From positions 32,623 through 69,544 of the forward strand of contig DYGG01000010.1 of assembly GCA_020724775.1 (NCBI GenBank): a stretch of DNA of 36,922 bases, in the 5' to 3' direction. The notes under the pieces were generated by a model. It was not told where the DNA came from. It did no database searches and worked only from the letters and a program-made list of their open reading frames with translations. A program made the position numbers and the translations under genes. Source of the stretch: Ignavibacterium sp. (GTDB lineage Bacteria > Zixibacteria > MSB-5A5 > GN15 > PGXB01). Below, in pieces: positions 1-7,987 of this stretch. Numbering within the stretch: position 1 is the first letter of the stretch; each line of letters begins with the position of its first letter.

Positions 1-122
1 GTTTCCAGGTCGGCTCCGATATTGACTATGGTATGGACTCCTGCCTGGCGAGCCGCTTCGATAACAGAATCGAGCCGCCCGCGAAATTCTTTGAAGTCAA
101 GATGGCAATGCGAATCGGTCAT
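1..122 (-). CDS. tatD: TatD family metal-dependent hydrolase, N-terminal part (cut by window edge)
   Basis: Only the first 40 codons are in the window. Translation from the ATG at 122-120 gives MTDSHCHLDFKEFRGRLDSV, continuing to VNIGADLE. The DSHCHLD start carries the HxH metal-binding pair of TatD family nucleases, and the spacing to the GV..I..IGAD strand is as expected. TatD enzymes are cytoplasmic TIM-barrel metal-dependent DNases linked to DNA repair and quality control. The start codon overlaps the metG stop by one base (TGATG), so the two are translationally coupled. The order metG-tatD is common in bacteria. The rest of the protein, including the catalytic Asp and Glu, lies outside the window. 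Confidence 0.88.
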   Translation of the reverse strand, partial: MTDSHCHLDFKEFRGRLDSVIEAARQAGVHTIVNIGADLE

Positions 123-2041
123 CAGCTGATTATCGCGCCGGCCGGAAGGTCACTCTCCGGCACTACCAGGCAGAGTCTGCCGTCCTTTTTCGCCGCCAGG
201 AGCATGCCGTTGGATTCCACCCCGCGGATCTTTGCCGGCTTGAGATTTTTGACCACTACTATCTTCTTACCTTTAATCTCTTCTGGAGAGTAATATTCCG
301 CCACGCCGGCGATGATTTGCCGTTTTTCTTCGCCGATGTCTATCTGGAGCCGGAGAAGTTTATCGGAACCGGACAGTTTCTCGGCATCCAGCACTTCCGC
401 CACCACCAGTTTCAATTTGCCGAAATCGGCAAAATCAATCAGGCCATCGACCGACTCACTCGTTTTCTTCCGCGACGGCTCGGTCTTTGATTCGGAAACA
501 TCCTGACGGGGAAATATAGATTCCACAAAATGGACCCGGGCGCCCGGTTCGAGGTGGTAGAATATGGCGGCATTTTCTTTGCGGAGATGGTCTTTTCCCA
601 AGCCGAATATGGATAGAATTTGAAGTGACTTATTGGGCATTACCGGCGAAAGCATGATGGCGGCGATTCGGATGACCTCGGAACAGGCATAGAGGACGCC
701 GCCCGCTTTCTCCTTCTCTCCATTTTTGACCAGTTTCCACGGTGCATTGGTATCGAAGAAGCGGTTGGTCATCCGGACCAGATTCATTGCTTCTTCAATG
801 GCCGCCGTTATCTCGAATTTATTGATATGTCCCAAAATTTTGTCAGGGACATCTTCGGCTGATTCGATTAGTTCCTGAAGCCCCTCAAGGTTCTTTACGG
901 GAGTCGGCACCCGGCTGTCAAAATTGGCGACAATCATCTTGGCCACGCGCGAAACGAGATTACCGAGGTCGTTGGCGAGGTCGCTGTTGTACTTAGTCGC
1001 CAGCCGCGACACCTGAATATCGCCATCGGCTCCAAACGGATATTGCGTCAACAGAAGATAGCGGGTGGCATCGGCGCCGAACTGCGCCACCAGGTCGTTG
1101 GGGTCAATCATATTTCCCAGCGACTTGGACATTTTCTCTCCATCGACAGTAAAGAAACCGTGAACAAAGATGGTCTCCGGCAAGGGAAGTTTTGCCGCCA
1201 TTAAGATGGCGGGCCAATAGATGCAGTGAAACTTAAGGATATCCTTTGCCATCAAATGCACCACTTCGGCATCATACCACCACTTCCGGAATTTAGTCTC
1301 GTCACTGCCGTATCCAATGGCGGTGATATAGTTGGAAAGGGCGTCAACCCAGACATAAGCCGACTGAGAGGGGTCAAACGGAAGGGGGATACCCCATTCA
1401 ACTCTCTCTCGGGAGGCGGAGAAATCGCCCAGGTCCTGATTCAATAAGCCCAGGACTTCGCGCCGTCTCTCATCGGGAAGTATCACCAATTCATTCGATT
1501 CAATCAAAGTCTTAATTCTGTCAAGATAGGCAGTCAGGCGGAAAAAATAGTTTTTCTCTTTCAGTATTTCCGGTTTCCTTTTGTGGTTGGGGCAGAGACC
1601 ATCGACCAGCTCTTTTTCGGTCAGAAATTTTTCGCAACCGACGCAATAGATGCCTTCATAAACACCGGGATATATGACTGTCTGACCGTTATCGGTTCTG
1701 GCGTCATTGAGCAAGGTGAGAAGTTTCTGAACCGCTTCTTCGTGACGGCGGTCGGTGGTGCGGATGAAGTCGTCATACTCAACCGATAGCGCTGACCAGG
1801 CTTTCTTGAAGTGCTGAACGACCTCGTCACAAAACTCTTTGGGGGCTTTGCCGGCGGCGGCCGCCGCTTCGGCGATTTTGGTCCCGTGCTCATCGGTGCC
1901 GGTCAGAAAGTACGCCTCCCGTCCGGCCAGCCTCTGATAGCGCGCCAGAAGGTCGGCGGCAATCGTGGTGTAGGAATGGCCTATATGAGGACGGTCATTC
2001 ACATAGTAAATCGGCGTCGTTACATAGTACGGTTTCGGCAC
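122..2041 (-). CDS. metG: Methionyl-tRNA synthetase with C-terminal tRNA-binding domain
   Basis: A class I aminoacyl-tRNA synthetase of 639 residues that charges tRNA-Met in the cytoplasm. The HIGH signature (PHIGH) is at residues 18-22 and KMSKS at 303-307. A zinc knuckle C133-x2-C136...C150-x2-H153 marks the MetG connective-peptide insertion. An anticodon-binding helical domain follows (about 350-500). The last ~110 residues (about 530-639, LIDFADFGKLKLVVAEVLDA onward) are an EMAPII/Trbp111-like OB fold that binds tRNA and often mediates dimerisation. Full length for the MetG1-plus-OB architecture. It lies 14 nt downstream of ricT and overlaps tatD by one base. No anomalies seen. Confidence 0.97.
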   Translation of the reverse strand: MPKPYYVTTPIYYVNDRPHIGHSYTTIAADLLARYQRLAGREAYFLTGTDEHGTKIAEAAAAAGKAPKEFCDEVVQHFKKAWSALSVEYDDFIRTTDRRHEEAVQKLLTLLNDARTDNGQTVIYPGVYEGIYCVGCEKFLTEKELVDGLCPNHKRKPEILKEKNYFFRLTAYLDRIKTLIESNELVILPDERRREVLGLLNQDLGDFSASRERVEWGIPLPFDPSQSAYVWVDALSNYITAIGYGSDETKFRKWWYDAEVVHLMAKDILKFHCIYWPAILMAAKLPLPETIFVHGFFTVDGEKMSKSLGNMIDPNDLVAQFGADATRYLLLTQYPFGADGDIQVSRLATKYNSDLANDLGNLVSRVAKMIVANFDSRVPTPVKNLEGLQELIESAEDVPDKILGHINKFEITAAIEEAMNLVRMTNRFFDTNAPWKLVKNGEKEKAGGVLYACSEVIRIAAIMLSPVMPNKSLQILSIFGLGKDHLRKENAAIFYHLEPGARVHFVESIFPRQDVSESKTEPSRKKTSESVDGLIDFADFGKLKLVVAEVLDAEKLSGSDKLLRLQIDIGEEKRQIIAGVAEYYSPEEIKGKKIVVVKNLKPAKIRGVESNGMLLAAKKDGRLCLVVPESDLPAGAIIS

Positions 2042-2055
2042 GAGACATCCTCCCC

Positions 2056-2916
2056 TTATTCGGATTTATCGATACTGAGCGCTTCCCGCCACTTGGAGAA
2101 GAATGAAGTCTGTTTCCGTTCTTTCCTCTTGATATCGCGGCCATATACTTTGACTTCTTCTCCGCTGTCCAGTTTTACAACCATGAAATCTTCGAAGACA
2201 TTGATGCGGTCAACGCTGCCGGGACCGGAGGGAGTAATATACTTCTCGCCGACCTCGGGGTATTTCTTGCGTGTTTCGGAATAATGCTCCGACTCATATT
2301 TGAGGCAGCAGAGAAGTCGCCCGCAGTTGCCGGAGATTTTGGACGGGTTCAGCGACAATCCCTGCACCCGAGCATCGGCCGTAGATATCGGGTCAAAAGT
2401 TTTGAGAAATGATGTACAGCACTGCTGTTGGCCGCAGACACCGTAGCCGCCGATTCGCTTGGCTTCATCCCGGACACCAATCTGCCGCAATTCAATACGG
2501 GTCTTATATTCCGAGGCAAGGTCGCGCACCAGGGCGCGGAAATCGACACGATGCTCGGCAGTGAAATAGAATGTCATCTTGTTGCGGTCAAACTGGTATT
2601 CGATATCGACCAGTTTCATTTCGAGATTGTGTTTCTTTATAAGTTCCAGCGTCTGTTGCCAGGCTTTTTCTTCATCCGAGCGGTTCAGTTCCAGTTTCCG
2701 CCTGTCTTCTTCACTGGCGGGTCTGAGGATTGAGCGCGGCTTATCTTTATCGGAAAAATCGATGGGTGTTAAGATTTTCTTGTCAAGCAAACCGATATCT
2801 TCACCCCGGTCCGCTTGCACTATAACATGCTCCTTGGGATTCAAAGAATGGTAGAAAGTATTGTAGTAGTACTCCCGTCGATTTCCCTTGAACGCCACTG
2901 TATATAATTCCGGCAT
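2056..2916 (-). CDS. ricT: RicT/YaaT-type PSP1 domain protein
   Basis: A 286-residue PSP1 C-terminal domain protein of the RicT (YaaT) family. In Bacillus, RicT forms the Ric (Y) complex with RicA and RicF, carries iron-sulfur clusters, and affects RNase Y-dependent mRNA maturation and the sporulation phosphorelay. The family cysteine signature is intact: C161 then C166-C167 in VCGQQQCCTSF, and C198 then C203-C204 in CGRLLCC. The N-terminus MPELYTVAFKGNRREYYYN is typical. It sits between holB and metG, the same neighbourhood as yaaT in Firmicutes, which supports the call. No ricA or ricF is visible, and sporulation is not implied. The precise role outside Firmicutes is unsettled. Confidence 0.88.
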   Translation of the reverse strand: MPELYTVAFKGNRREYYYNTFYHSLNPKEHVIVQADRGEDIGLLDKKILTPIDFSDKDKPRSILRPASEEDRRKLELNRSDEEKAWQQTLELIKKHNLEMKLVDIEYQFDRNKMTFYFTAEHRVDFRALVRDLASEYKTRIELRQIGVRDEAKRIGGYGVCGQQQCCTSFLKTFDPISTADARVQGLSLNPSKISGNCGRLLCCLKYESEHYSETRKKYPEVGEKYITPSGPGSVDRINVFEDFMVVKLDSGEEVKVYGRDIKRKERKQTSFFSKWREALSIDKSE

Positions 2917-2961
2917 ATAATCTCCCTTAAAAGACTTAAAATATCAATACGGTAGGTAGTG

Positions 2962-4131
2962 TCAAGGAGATTGATTGATAACACGGCGCATTCTTATCGC
3001 CAGCGCCGCTATCGCCAGCCGGGGATGGGTATTGCGACGAAGCCCCAAGACAGTCAATTTTATCTCTTCTGTTAAACGTGAAAAAAGGTCAGAATCATAT
3101 ATTTTCGCCGAAAAACCGTCAATATCATGGACAAAATCGGAATTGACGATTCCGGCCTGATTGCCATACTTGGCGGAAATCATATCGCCGAGGAAAGACT
3201 GCCACTGCTCCAAAACTCTCTCAACATCTCCGCGGTCGTTGCTCTTGAGCAGGTTGTCAATGGTGTCGAGCGCGGCAGGGGTATCCTTGGAGAATAGCCC
3301 TTTAAACATCAGGAACGACTTCTGTCTGAAGGAGATGGCGGTTTCGGCCGCTTCGGAGACCTCCTCACTCTCCGGTTGTTCCGGGTCGGTCGGAAGCGGC
3401 ATGTAATTGAGGGCTTTTCCAATAGAGCCTCTTCCCAGTCGGGCGGCAATGGCCGCTTTTTCCTCGGGAATTCTGTAACGTTTAATAAGGTAGGCAACCG
3501 CTTCCGACTGTGAGACAGGAGCAAACCTGATCTTCTGCGAGCGAGATTGTAAGGTCGGCAGGAGATTACCGGGAGAATTCGCCGTCAGAATTATGACCGT
3601 TTCAGGGGGCGGTTCTTCAATCAATTTTAAGAGAGAATCGGCCGACGCCTGCAGCATTTTTTCCATCTGGTAAAAGAGCACGACCCGCTTCAGTCCGGCC
3701 GGCGGCCGGATGGCACATTTCCTTTTTATCTCGCGCGCCGCATCGATCGGGATAGTCAATTGACGGGCGCCGGTGACAATATGATACGGTTCCGCTTTTT
3801 TGGTCCGAAGGAACTCGAGAAATAATTCGGTATATTCCTTGTCGTTCTTGTGCGGTGGCAGCGGCAGGGCGAAAAGCATTTCGGGGAAATTGAATCCGGC
3901 AATCTGACGGCAATTGCGGCAGATGCCGCAGGCATCGATTACTTTCCCTTCGGTGTCCCGCGCCGGTTTTTCGCAATTGAGCAGGGCGGCAAGAGAAAGA
4001 GCCATCCGCCACTTGCCCACCCCGTCATCGCCGTAGAATAGATAGGTGGAGGCGACTTTCCCGCTATTGAGAGAGCCCAGCAGGATTTTTTTGGGGGTCG
4101 CCTGCCCCGGAATATCATTTAAGGTACTCAA
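2962..4131 (-). CDS. holB: DNA polymerase III delta' subunit-like clamp-loader ATPase
   Basis: A 389-residue AAA+ clamp-loader subunit of the delta'/tau family, which loads the sliding clamp during replication. The Walker A region is GDDGVGKW at 34-41, with Trp in place of the usual Thr/Ser after the lysine. A zinc module follows (C53, C68, C71, C74). LLKLIEEPPPETVIILTA is the Walker B/sensor-I-like stretch. The SRC motif is changed (LQSRSQKIRF), so there is no arginine-finger Cys context. These losses fit delta', which need not hydrolyse ATP. The start is TTG at 4131, with GGAG about 10 nt upstream, and it overlaps the end of envC by 17 nt. An ATG slightly downstream is out of frame. Confidence 0.88.
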   Translation of the reverse strand: MSTLNDIPGQATPKKILLGSLNSGKVASTYLFYGDDGVGKWRMALSLAALLNCEKPARDTEGKVIDACGICRNCRQIAGFNFPEMLFALPLPPHKNDKEYTELFLEFLRTKKAEPYHIVTGARQLTIPIDAAREIKRKCAIRPPAGLKRVVLFYQMEKMLQASADSLLKLIEEPPPETVIILTANSPGNLLPTLQSRSQKIRFAPVSQSEAVAYLIKRYRIPEEKAAIAARLGRGSIGKALNYMPLPTDPEQPESEEVSEAAETAISFRQKSFLMFKGLFSKDTPAALDTIDNLLKSNDRGDVERVLEQWQSFLGDMISAKYGNQAGIVNSDFVHDIDGFSAKIYDSDLFSRLTEEIKLTVLGLRRNTHPRLAIAALAIRMRRVINQSP

Positions 4132-5302
4132 TCCTTATCCACTCCACCGGGTCGATAGGTTCTTTGCCCTGGCGCAGTTCAAACTTAAGCAGTCCGTTTT
4201 CGGAGAGACCGAGCCGCTCGCCGCGCCGCATCACCTGTCCTGATTCGGCGGAAACGCCGGTCAGTCCGGCATAGGTCGAATAGTAGCCGTCCTCATGCTC
4301 AATAATAACAAAGACGCCATAGCCGCGCAAGTTGCCGACATAAGCGATAACGCCGTCGGCAACGGCGACAACAGGACCCTTGACCTCTCCTTTCAACTCA
4401 ATTCCGGGAGAAAATGATTTGAGTTTAGTGACCGGGTGGGTGCTCCACCCAAATCCTTTGATTACCTTGCCGGACATAGGAGCGATAAGGCGCCCTTTAT
4501 AAGAGGCGAAATTGCCGGTTTTGAAATCGAAATCAGTTACGACTTCGGACCGTTCCCGTTTCTGACGTTCCGATTCGAGACGGCTGATCAAATCTTCCAT
4601 CTGGCGGGCCGCCTCTGACAGCGAGAGAAGACGGTCCGCTTCGGCATCTCGTTTTCGTTTCAGCCGCGAAAGGTCCCGCTCGCGACGCTCCTTCTGTGTC
4701 GCCGCCAGAGTATATTCCTGTCTTTTTCTCTTTTGGGCAGAGCCAATGGTTTTCTCCTTATCCATCAGGGTGGCGTAGTCGGTCTCCGCCTCTTTCAGGT
4801 ATTCGGAGGCGCGCGACAGACGGGTGCGGTCATAGCCGGCGAATGCTTTCAGATAGAGATAACGCCGGAAGGCGTCCTCCTCAAGTTCGATAGCTCCTTC
4901 CTGTTGCAAGAAGTTCTCCTGCAACCCCTTATAGTAAACGGCGAGGTTCTCGATATATCTGCCGCGCGTCGCCTGATACTTGCTCTGGGACTGCTCCAAT
5001 TCCGCTTTGGCGTTCCGCACGCTCTTACGGGTTGCTTCCAGTTGACTGGTCAGCCGCTTGAGAACGGTTTCGTTAATCGATGTCCGTTGCTCATAATTTA
5101 TCAATTCTTTCTGAAGTCGCTTCTCAACCGCCTGAAGAGAATCGATATTCCGCTTCGACTGCTCTATCTCCTGTTTAATCTTTTCCAGTTCTCCTTTATG
5201 TTCCAGTAGATTCTCCTGCTGCGATTGAACCGGAAGATACGTCAGCGTCAGTATCAGCAGAAAAGCTGAGCGCTTAAGTAAAAAAGAAATCATTTCTTCC
5301 AT
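4115..5302 (-). CDS. envC: EnvC-like murein hydrolase activator (coiled coil plus degenerate LytM/M23 domain)
   Basis: A 395-residue exported protein: hydrophobic N-terminal signal (about 9-27), long charged coiled coil (about 30-260), then a C-terminal LytM/M23 fold (about 275-395, LIAPMSGKVIKGFGW onward). The M23 zinc ligands are lost. The usual HxGxD is SPGIE, the usual HLHFE is LLKFE, and the YAH position reads YAG. This is the pattern of EnvC, which does not cut murein itself but activates amidases when driven by FtsEX. The gene overlaps ftsX by 13 nt and holB by 17 nt. The start ATG at 5302 has GGGG about 5 nt upstream; a second ATG three codons later is possible. Confidence 0.9.
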   Translation of the reverse strand: MEEMISFLLKRSAFLLILTLTYLPVQSQQENLLEHKGELEKIKQEIEQSKRNIDSLQAVEKRLQKELINYEQRTSINETVLKRLTSQLEATRKSVRNAKAELEQSQSKYQATRGRYIENLAVYYKGLQENFLQQEGAIELEEDAFRRYLYLKAFAGYDRTRLSRASEYLKEAETDYATLMDKEKTIGSAQKRKRQEYTLAATQKERRERDLSRLKRKRDAEADRLLSLSEAARQMEDLISRLESERQKRERSEVVTDFDFKTGNFASYKGRLIAPMSGKVIKGFGWSTHPVTKLKSFSPGIELKGEVKGPVVAVADGVIAYVGNLRGYGVFVIIEHEDGYYSTYAGLTGVSAESGQVMRRGERLGLSENGLLKFELRQGKEPIDPVEWIRIEYLK

Positions 5303-6141
5303 ACGGTCCCCATGAATCCGGCGAATAGACCGACAGCGGCAGCGCCCAGATAGAAAATAATCTGCCCGTCGCTGGAAGGATAGACAATTGTAACCTCCCG
5401 GATACTGATATAGCGCAAACTGTAATGGATTAGCATCCAGGAGGCAATCCCCGAAAGCAGAGACAGAAGCAATCCTTCGAGAATATGAGGCAGTGAGGTA
5501 AGCGAGATACCGCCGCCCATCAACTTAATCTGCGCAATTTCATCCTGGTCATTGCGCGCCGAAAACCGGACCGATTGAATCAGGTTGAGAGTGGCGGCGA
5601 CGATAATGACAATACTGAGGAAGAGAACTATTCTGCCGATAAGACGGCGTGCCTCCTCCGCTTTCTCCAGCCACCGCTGGGCGTAGAAAATCTCGGTTAC
5701 ACCCTGAAGGCTAAAAAGTTGATTGCGGAACGATTCCAGTGAGCGACTGGTCAGATAATCTTCCTTGAACCTCATAACCAGGGAGCGGGGAAGCGGGTTC
5801 TCCTCGAAACCGTCCATCAGGTCAAGTCCCATCAGATTTGTCAGCCGGGCGCGGGCTTCATCTTTAGAAATAAAAACAACGGTTTGCACTCCATCCAGTT
5901 TACTCAGGCTCTCGACAAAGAGAGCGACAGTCGAATCGGGAACGGAATCATCCAGGAACGCTTCCACATCGATTTGCGAAATCATTTTGGCATAGTATGC
6001 CCCGGTGCTCAAAGAGGACGTCCATGCCAGATTGAGCAGGAGATACAGCAGGGTTAAGGAGAGAAATGTTCCCAGTGACGCCAGGGGACGTCGATACAGA
6101 TTGGTAAACATCCTGCCCATGACATAAATGGCGCGATTCAC
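5290..6141 (-). CDS. ftsX: Cell division ABC transporter-like permease FtsX
   Basis: A 283-residue FtsX family protein. One N-terminal transmembrane helix (about 18-37) is followed by a periplasmic loop (about 45-165) containing VEAFLDDSVPDSTVALFVE, typical of the FtsX extracellular domain. Three more membrane helices follow near 170-190, 215-240 and 255-280. FtsX passes the FtsE signal across the membrane to a periplasmic activator such as EnvC, encoded directly downstream. It starts with GTG at 6141, overlapping the ftsE TGA (GTGA). GAGGGG lies about 8 nt upstream of the start. Length and topology are normal. Confidence 0.93.
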   Translation of the reverse strand: MNRAIYVMGRMFTNLYRRPLASLGTFLSLTLLYLLLNLAWTSSLSTGAYYAKMISQIDVEAFLDDSVPDSTVALFVESLSKLDGVQTVVFISKDEARARLTNLMGLDLMDGFEENPLPRSLVMRFKEDYLTSRSLESFRNQLFSLQGVTEIFYAQRWLEKAEEARRLIGRIVLFLSIVIIVAATLNLIQSVRFSARNDQDEIAQIKLMGGGISLTSLPHILEGLLLSLLSGIASWMLIHYSLRYISIREVTIVYPSSDGQIIFYLGAAAVGLFAGFMGTVWKK

Positions 6142-6806
6142 TGCAACTGCCCCTCGCTGAGTTGGTACTCCCGAGCCCCCGGGACGGTAATTGTCTTCTG
6201 CCCCGAGGTCAGAATCAACAGAGTATGCCCGGCGGCAGAGAGTCTCTTTAGAATATTTGTGGTTTCATCAAAGCGCGGCTGTTCCAGTAGTTCCAGAGGC
6301 TCATCGATAAGTAGAAGAGGCTGGTCGGCGATAATCGCCCGCGCAAACATGACCATCAGTTTTTCCCCCCGGGACAATGCCGAAACCCGGTCGGCTTTTC
6401 GTCCCGTAAGATTGAACTGTAACAGCACCTGATGCAGCCGTGTTTTAATAAAGGAACGAGCGTCGCCTCGAATTAATAACGGATAGAGGATATTTTCGGC
6501 GACGGAGAGACGCTCAATCAGAGAGAAAATACCGCCAACACCGCCTATACGGCGGCGGGTCTGTCTCAGAATCGCCGAGTTGCGCGGAGTGAGGATATTG
6601 CCGAACAGGGAGACGGTTCCTGATTCGGGCTGACGTCGGCCAACAATGATTTCGGCAAGAGCGGTCTTGCCGGAGCCGGTCGCGCCGCGAATGACCGCGG
6701 TTTCCCCGGCCGTAAGGGTGAAGTCAAGATTCCGGAACACGACATAGCCGGCATCGCTTCGGGCCGTTATTCCGTGCAGTTCAACCAGTTTCTCGCGACT
6801 ATTCAA
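6138..6806 (-). CDS. ftsE: FtsE-like ABC ATPase with degenerate motifs
   Basis: A 222-residue ABC ATP-binding protein beside ftsX, hence FtsE by context and length. Walker A is intact (GATGSGKT, 41-48) and Walker B keeps its catalytic Glu (LLLIDEP, 164-170). Other elements are eroded. The signature reads LSRGE (144-148) rather than LSGGE. The Q-loop Gln is replaced by Gly near residue 92. The D-loop Asp is absent (LELLEQ), and the H-loop His is missing (ILTSGQK). ATP binding looks possible, but hydrolysis may be slow or altered. The start is TTG at 6806, with GAGGA about 10 nt upstream. It is the first gene of the ftsEX-envC-holB-ricT-metG-tatD operon. Confidence 0.88.
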   Translation of the reverse strand: MNSREKLVELHGITARSDAGYVVFRNLDFTLTAGETAVIRGATGSGKTALAEIIVGRRQPESGTVSLFGNILTPRNSAILRQTRRRIGGVGGIFSLIERLSVAENILYPLLIRGDARSFIKTRLHQVLLQFNLTGRKADRVSALSRGEKLMVMFARAIIADQPLLLIDEPLELLEQPRFDETTNILKRLSAAGHTLLILTSGQKTITVPGAREYQLSEGQLQ

Positions 6807-6890
6807 TTTGACATTTTCCTCACATACCTTAACTTAAATGAAACATATAATAATGCGGCGAGCAATTCAATTATTTTGGGAGATAATATA
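6807..6890. promoter_or_regulatory. Divergent intergenic region between the ftsE operon and the Asp-box gene
   Basis: An 84-nt AT-rich gap between two divergently transcribed genes must hold both promoters. On the plus strand TTGACA (6808-6813) is followed after 16 nt by TAACTT, and a separate TATAAT lies at 6846-6851 with a poor -35. On the minus strand only weak boxes are seen (TTGAAT with TATATG-like sequence). GGGAG (6878-6882) is the ribosome-binding site of the plus-strand gene. The exact promoter positions are uncertain. Confidence 0.35.
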
Positions 6891-7856
6891 ATGAAGATAT
6901 TGCCATTTAAGGTTCTCCTTGCAGTCACTTTAGTCATCATGACGGTCGAAATGCAGGCATACTCCGGAGAATGGAAGAAAATATCGCTTCGTCAGGATAT
7001 AAACCTGACCGGAATTCACTTATGCTCCGAAACCGACGGTTTTGCGGTGTCGTCGCGGGGAGAGATTATTCAATTCTCCACCGAGACCAATGAACTGAAA
7101 AGCGGCAATATCGAGCCGATTGTGGTTTTGCAGGATGTCTATTTTTCACCCGGCTGTTTGAAAGGAATTCTGGTGGGAAACAAGGGAACAATCTTGGTAA
7201 CTGAAGACGGCGGGAAGGAATGGCGCCATTTGGCGACAGACAGTACCTGGTGGCTCTACCGGATCGGGTTTATCGATTCCCTCCATGGATTTGTGTTAGG
7301 AGCCGATATGGCGACTTCCGGCAGCATGCGGGGAGTGTTGCTGGCAACGGAAGACGGCGGCTCCGCCTGGGATACGGTGTCGATGGATATGGGGCATCAA
7401 TCTAAGAATATGAATATTTCATCGGATGGAATCATTGTCACCCTGGCGGCGGACAAAATTCAGATATCCCGCGACCGCGGCCGAAAATGGGAAACTGTCG
7501 CACTTCCGCCCCGGATAGTAGTCCGCTCGGTTGCCATAAATGAAAATTTCGGGCTGATGGCTGGAATGGGTGGATTTGCGGCAGTGTCTAAAGATGGGGG
7601 AAGAACCTGGAATCCGCTCGAGTACTTTCCTCCCTACATGAATTTTACCGACGTTCTTTTGATTGATTCCAAGAGAGCATTCTTGATTGGCGATAAAGGA
7701 ACAATTTTGTACACTGATGATTCCGGTAAGAATTGGGTGCCGGAACTCAGCGGAGTGACCGGGGAACTGAGCCGGATAGTCCGAATCGGCGGAAGAATTT
7801 TCGCCTGCGGTCAAAAAGGGGCGCTTCTCTACAGCGAGATTGAATCGGGAAGATGA
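6891..7856 (+). CDS. Secreted Asp-box (BNR/Ycf48-like) beta-propeller protein
   Basis: A 321-residue protein with a signal peptide (about 1-23, ending near EMQA). Repeated Asp-box motifs follow: TEDGGKEW, TEDGGSAW, SRDRGRKW, SKDGGRTW and TDDSGKNW, each at the end of a ~45-residue unit and often preceded by G.KGTIL or GGFAAV. This is the layout of BNR/Asp-box propellers related to the photosystem II assembly factor Ycf48. In non-photosynthetic bacteria such proteins are exported and of unknown function; a role in assembly or surface binding is only a guess. The start at ATG 6891 is chosen because GGGAG lies 8 nt upstream and a signal peptide follows directly. It stands alone, divergent from ftsE. 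Confidence 0.8.
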   Translation: MKILPFKVLLAVTLVIMTVEMQAYSGEWKKISLRQDINLTGIHLCSETDGFAVSSRGEIIQFSTETNELKSGNIEPIVVLQDVYFSPGCLKGILVGNKGTILVTEDGGKEWRHLATDSTWWLYRIGFIDSLHGFVLGADMATSGSMRGVLLATEDGGSAWDTVSMDMGHQSKNMNISSDGIIVTLAADKIQISRDRGRKWETVALPPRIVVRSVAINENFGLMAGMGGFAAVSKDGGRTWNPLEYFPPYMNFTDVLLIDSKRAFLIGDKGTILYTDDSGKNWVPELSGVTGELSRIVRIGGRIFACGQKGALLYSEIESGR

Positions 7857-7868
7857 GATTCATTATTA

Positions 7869-7919
7869 GAAACGGTGACACCTAAGTAAGCGGTGGTATC
7901 CTGACCGCACGTCAGTTTC
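7869..7919 (+). other. Possible structured RNA between the Asp-box gene and the next gene
   Basis: GAAAC (7869-7873) can pair with GTTTC (7915-7919), enclosing a hairpin GCGGT (7890-7894) / ACCGC (7904-7908). No T-run follows, so it is not a standard terminator. It could be an mRNA end structure or a leader element of the membrane-protein gene. The pairing is short and may be chance. Confidence 0.22.
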
Positions 7920-7987
7920 CAGATCTGAGATAATAATTCAGAAGTTTGTACTTGACTTCGACTCAAGTAACCGCAAATTTTGAGACA

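Noticed and set aside
1811-2284. Long plus-strand open frame (157 codons) opposite metG and ricT
   Set aside because: It spans two genes on the other strand, its sequence has no recognisable feature and no ribosome-binding site; an antisense shadow.
6774-6890. N-terminal extension of the Asp-box protein gene from 6774
   Set aside because: It overlaps the divergent ftsE start, and the ATG at 6891 has a GGGAG site and opens directly into a signal peptide.
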